A stretch of DNA of 6,507 nucleotides from Candidatus Bathyarchaeota archaeon (GTDB taxonomy: Archaea; Thermoproteota; Bathyarchaeia; 40CM-2-53-6; RBG-13-38-9): positions 1-6,507 of the forward strand of contig JAPKYM010000304.1 in assembly GCA_026394315.1 (NCBI GenBank), given 5' to 3'. Within the stretch, counting starts at the first letter, position 1. Each line of letters opens with the position of its first letter. Shown in pieces: positions 6,049-6,507 of the stretch. The notes beneath the pieces are model-generated. The model was given only the letters and a program-made list of their open reading frames with translations, searched no databases and was not told the origin of the DNA. The position numbers and the translations under genes were made by a program.

Positions 6049-6079
6049 AGATATGCAGCAAATCTCCCAATGTATAAGC

Positions 6080-6490
6080 ATGGTAAAGAGTCTAAGCCTC
6101 CTGACAGACCGCCAGATCCAAGTTCTAAGGCTGAGAAAAAGAGGATTGACCCAAGAAGAGACAGCCAAGCAACTTAAGACAACTAGAGAGAATGTCAGCA
6201 TACTCGAGAGCAGGGCGCGCAGGAACATCACCAGAGCAAGAACAACTATAGAAATCCTCGAGGATTTGGGAGTAGCTGTGAGGGTCGTTATCAAGCCTGA
6301 GACGCCAGTCTTGGAGATGTCTAAGATTATAATCAAGAGAGCGGACAATGCTAATGTGAAAATTAAAATTGATTGCATAGACCTTTTGGAGAGAATTAAG
6401 ATGAAGGCTAGGAATAAGATCAAGGGTAAGAAAGTTGTTGAGGCGATATCCGTTACTGTGTTACCTTACGGAGACCTGATAGTCGATTGA
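6080..6490 (+). CDS. tfx: Tfx-family DNA-binding transcriptional regulator
   Basis: 136 residues from ATG 6080. The N-terminal part (about 7-55) is a sigma-region-4/LuxR-like helix-turn-helix: LLTDRQIQVLRLRKRGLTQ, then ETAKQLKTTRENVSILESRA, the hallmark of Tfx proteins. The C-terminal part (about 62-136) is the family's second domain, ending VTVLPYGDLIVD. Tfx was first described in Methanothermobacter, where it binds the promoter region of the operon for a molybdenum formylmethanofuran dehydrogenase. Here it is divergent from a tungsten-type AOR operon, about 200 bases away, which suggests a related job in control of a tungsten or molybdenum enzyme; that is inference. The frame is open back to an ATG at 5960, but those 40 residues (MLFVLLCLPILQISSS and so on) do not resemble the family and are probably leader DNA. 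No binding site could be defined by eye. The gene is complete. Confidence 0.88.
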   Translation: MVKSLSLLTDRQIQVLRLRKRGLTQEETAKQLKTTRENVSILESRARRNITRARTTIEILEDLGVAVRVVIKPETPVLEMSKIIIKRADNANVKIKIDCIDLLERIKMKARNKIKGKKVVEAISVTVLPYGDLIVD

Positions 6491-6507
6491 CACTTCCCTG
6501 CCTAAAG

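Noticed and set aside
5960..6079. A 40-residue N-terminal extension of the Tfx protein, possibly a signal or membrane anchor
   Set aside because: The hydrophobic start is unlike the family, the helix-turn-helix begins right after ATG 6080, and a DNA-binding protein would not be expected to carry it. It is probably leader DNA that is open by chance.

Overview
The window is archaeal chromosomal DNA. It carries an archaeal-type DnaG primase, an archaeal/eukaryal-type tyrosyl-tRNA synthetase (TyrRS), an AN1 zinc finger fused to a membrane metalloprotease, a tungsten-type aldehyde:ferredoxin oxidoreductase (AOR) and a Tfx-family regulator. Shine-Dalgarno sites of the GGAGGT kind, several likely TTG starts and TATA-like promoters fit this. 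The exact lineage cannot be read with certainty. The gene set would suit an uncultured anaerobic TACK-type archaeon (Bathyarchaeia-like), but that is a guess.

Layout. Positions 31-2532 (minus) form an apparent operon, in transcription order tyrS, a small Toprim protein, dnaG. The tyrS/Toprim junction is abnormal: TyrRS stops about where the anticodon-recognition domain should begin, and the Toprim frame has no ATG, GTG or TTG before its catalytic core. Both defects fall within about 30 bases, so a deletion (or an assembly join) near 1650-1681 is the simplest reading. Positions 2533-2891 carry no gene. They hold the tyrS promoter region with a perfect 20-bp GC-alternating palindrome, then about 250 bases of GC-rich DNA that can fold into many helices. 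All four wobble pairs found are G-U on the plus strand, which points to a plus-strand structured RNA or a long 5' leader. Positions 2892-3671 (plus) encode the AN1-M50 protease. It converges, four bases apart, with an AOR operon on the minus strand (3676-5878): a four-cluster ferredoxin followed by the AOR enzyme. A divergent Tfx-family regulator (6080-6490, plus) follows.

How the genes work together. The left operon joins translation (TyrRS) with nucleic-acid metabolism: DnaG is an archaeal primase-like protein that also associates with the RNA exosome. The right half reads as a self-contained redox unit: a tungsten/molybdenum enzyme, its dedicated electron-transfer polyferredoxin, and a divergent regulator whose best-known relative controls a molybdenum enzyme operon in a methanogen. 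The most interesting items are the unidentified structured region at 2627-2878, the broken tyrS/Toprim junction, and the Tfx-AOR pairing.
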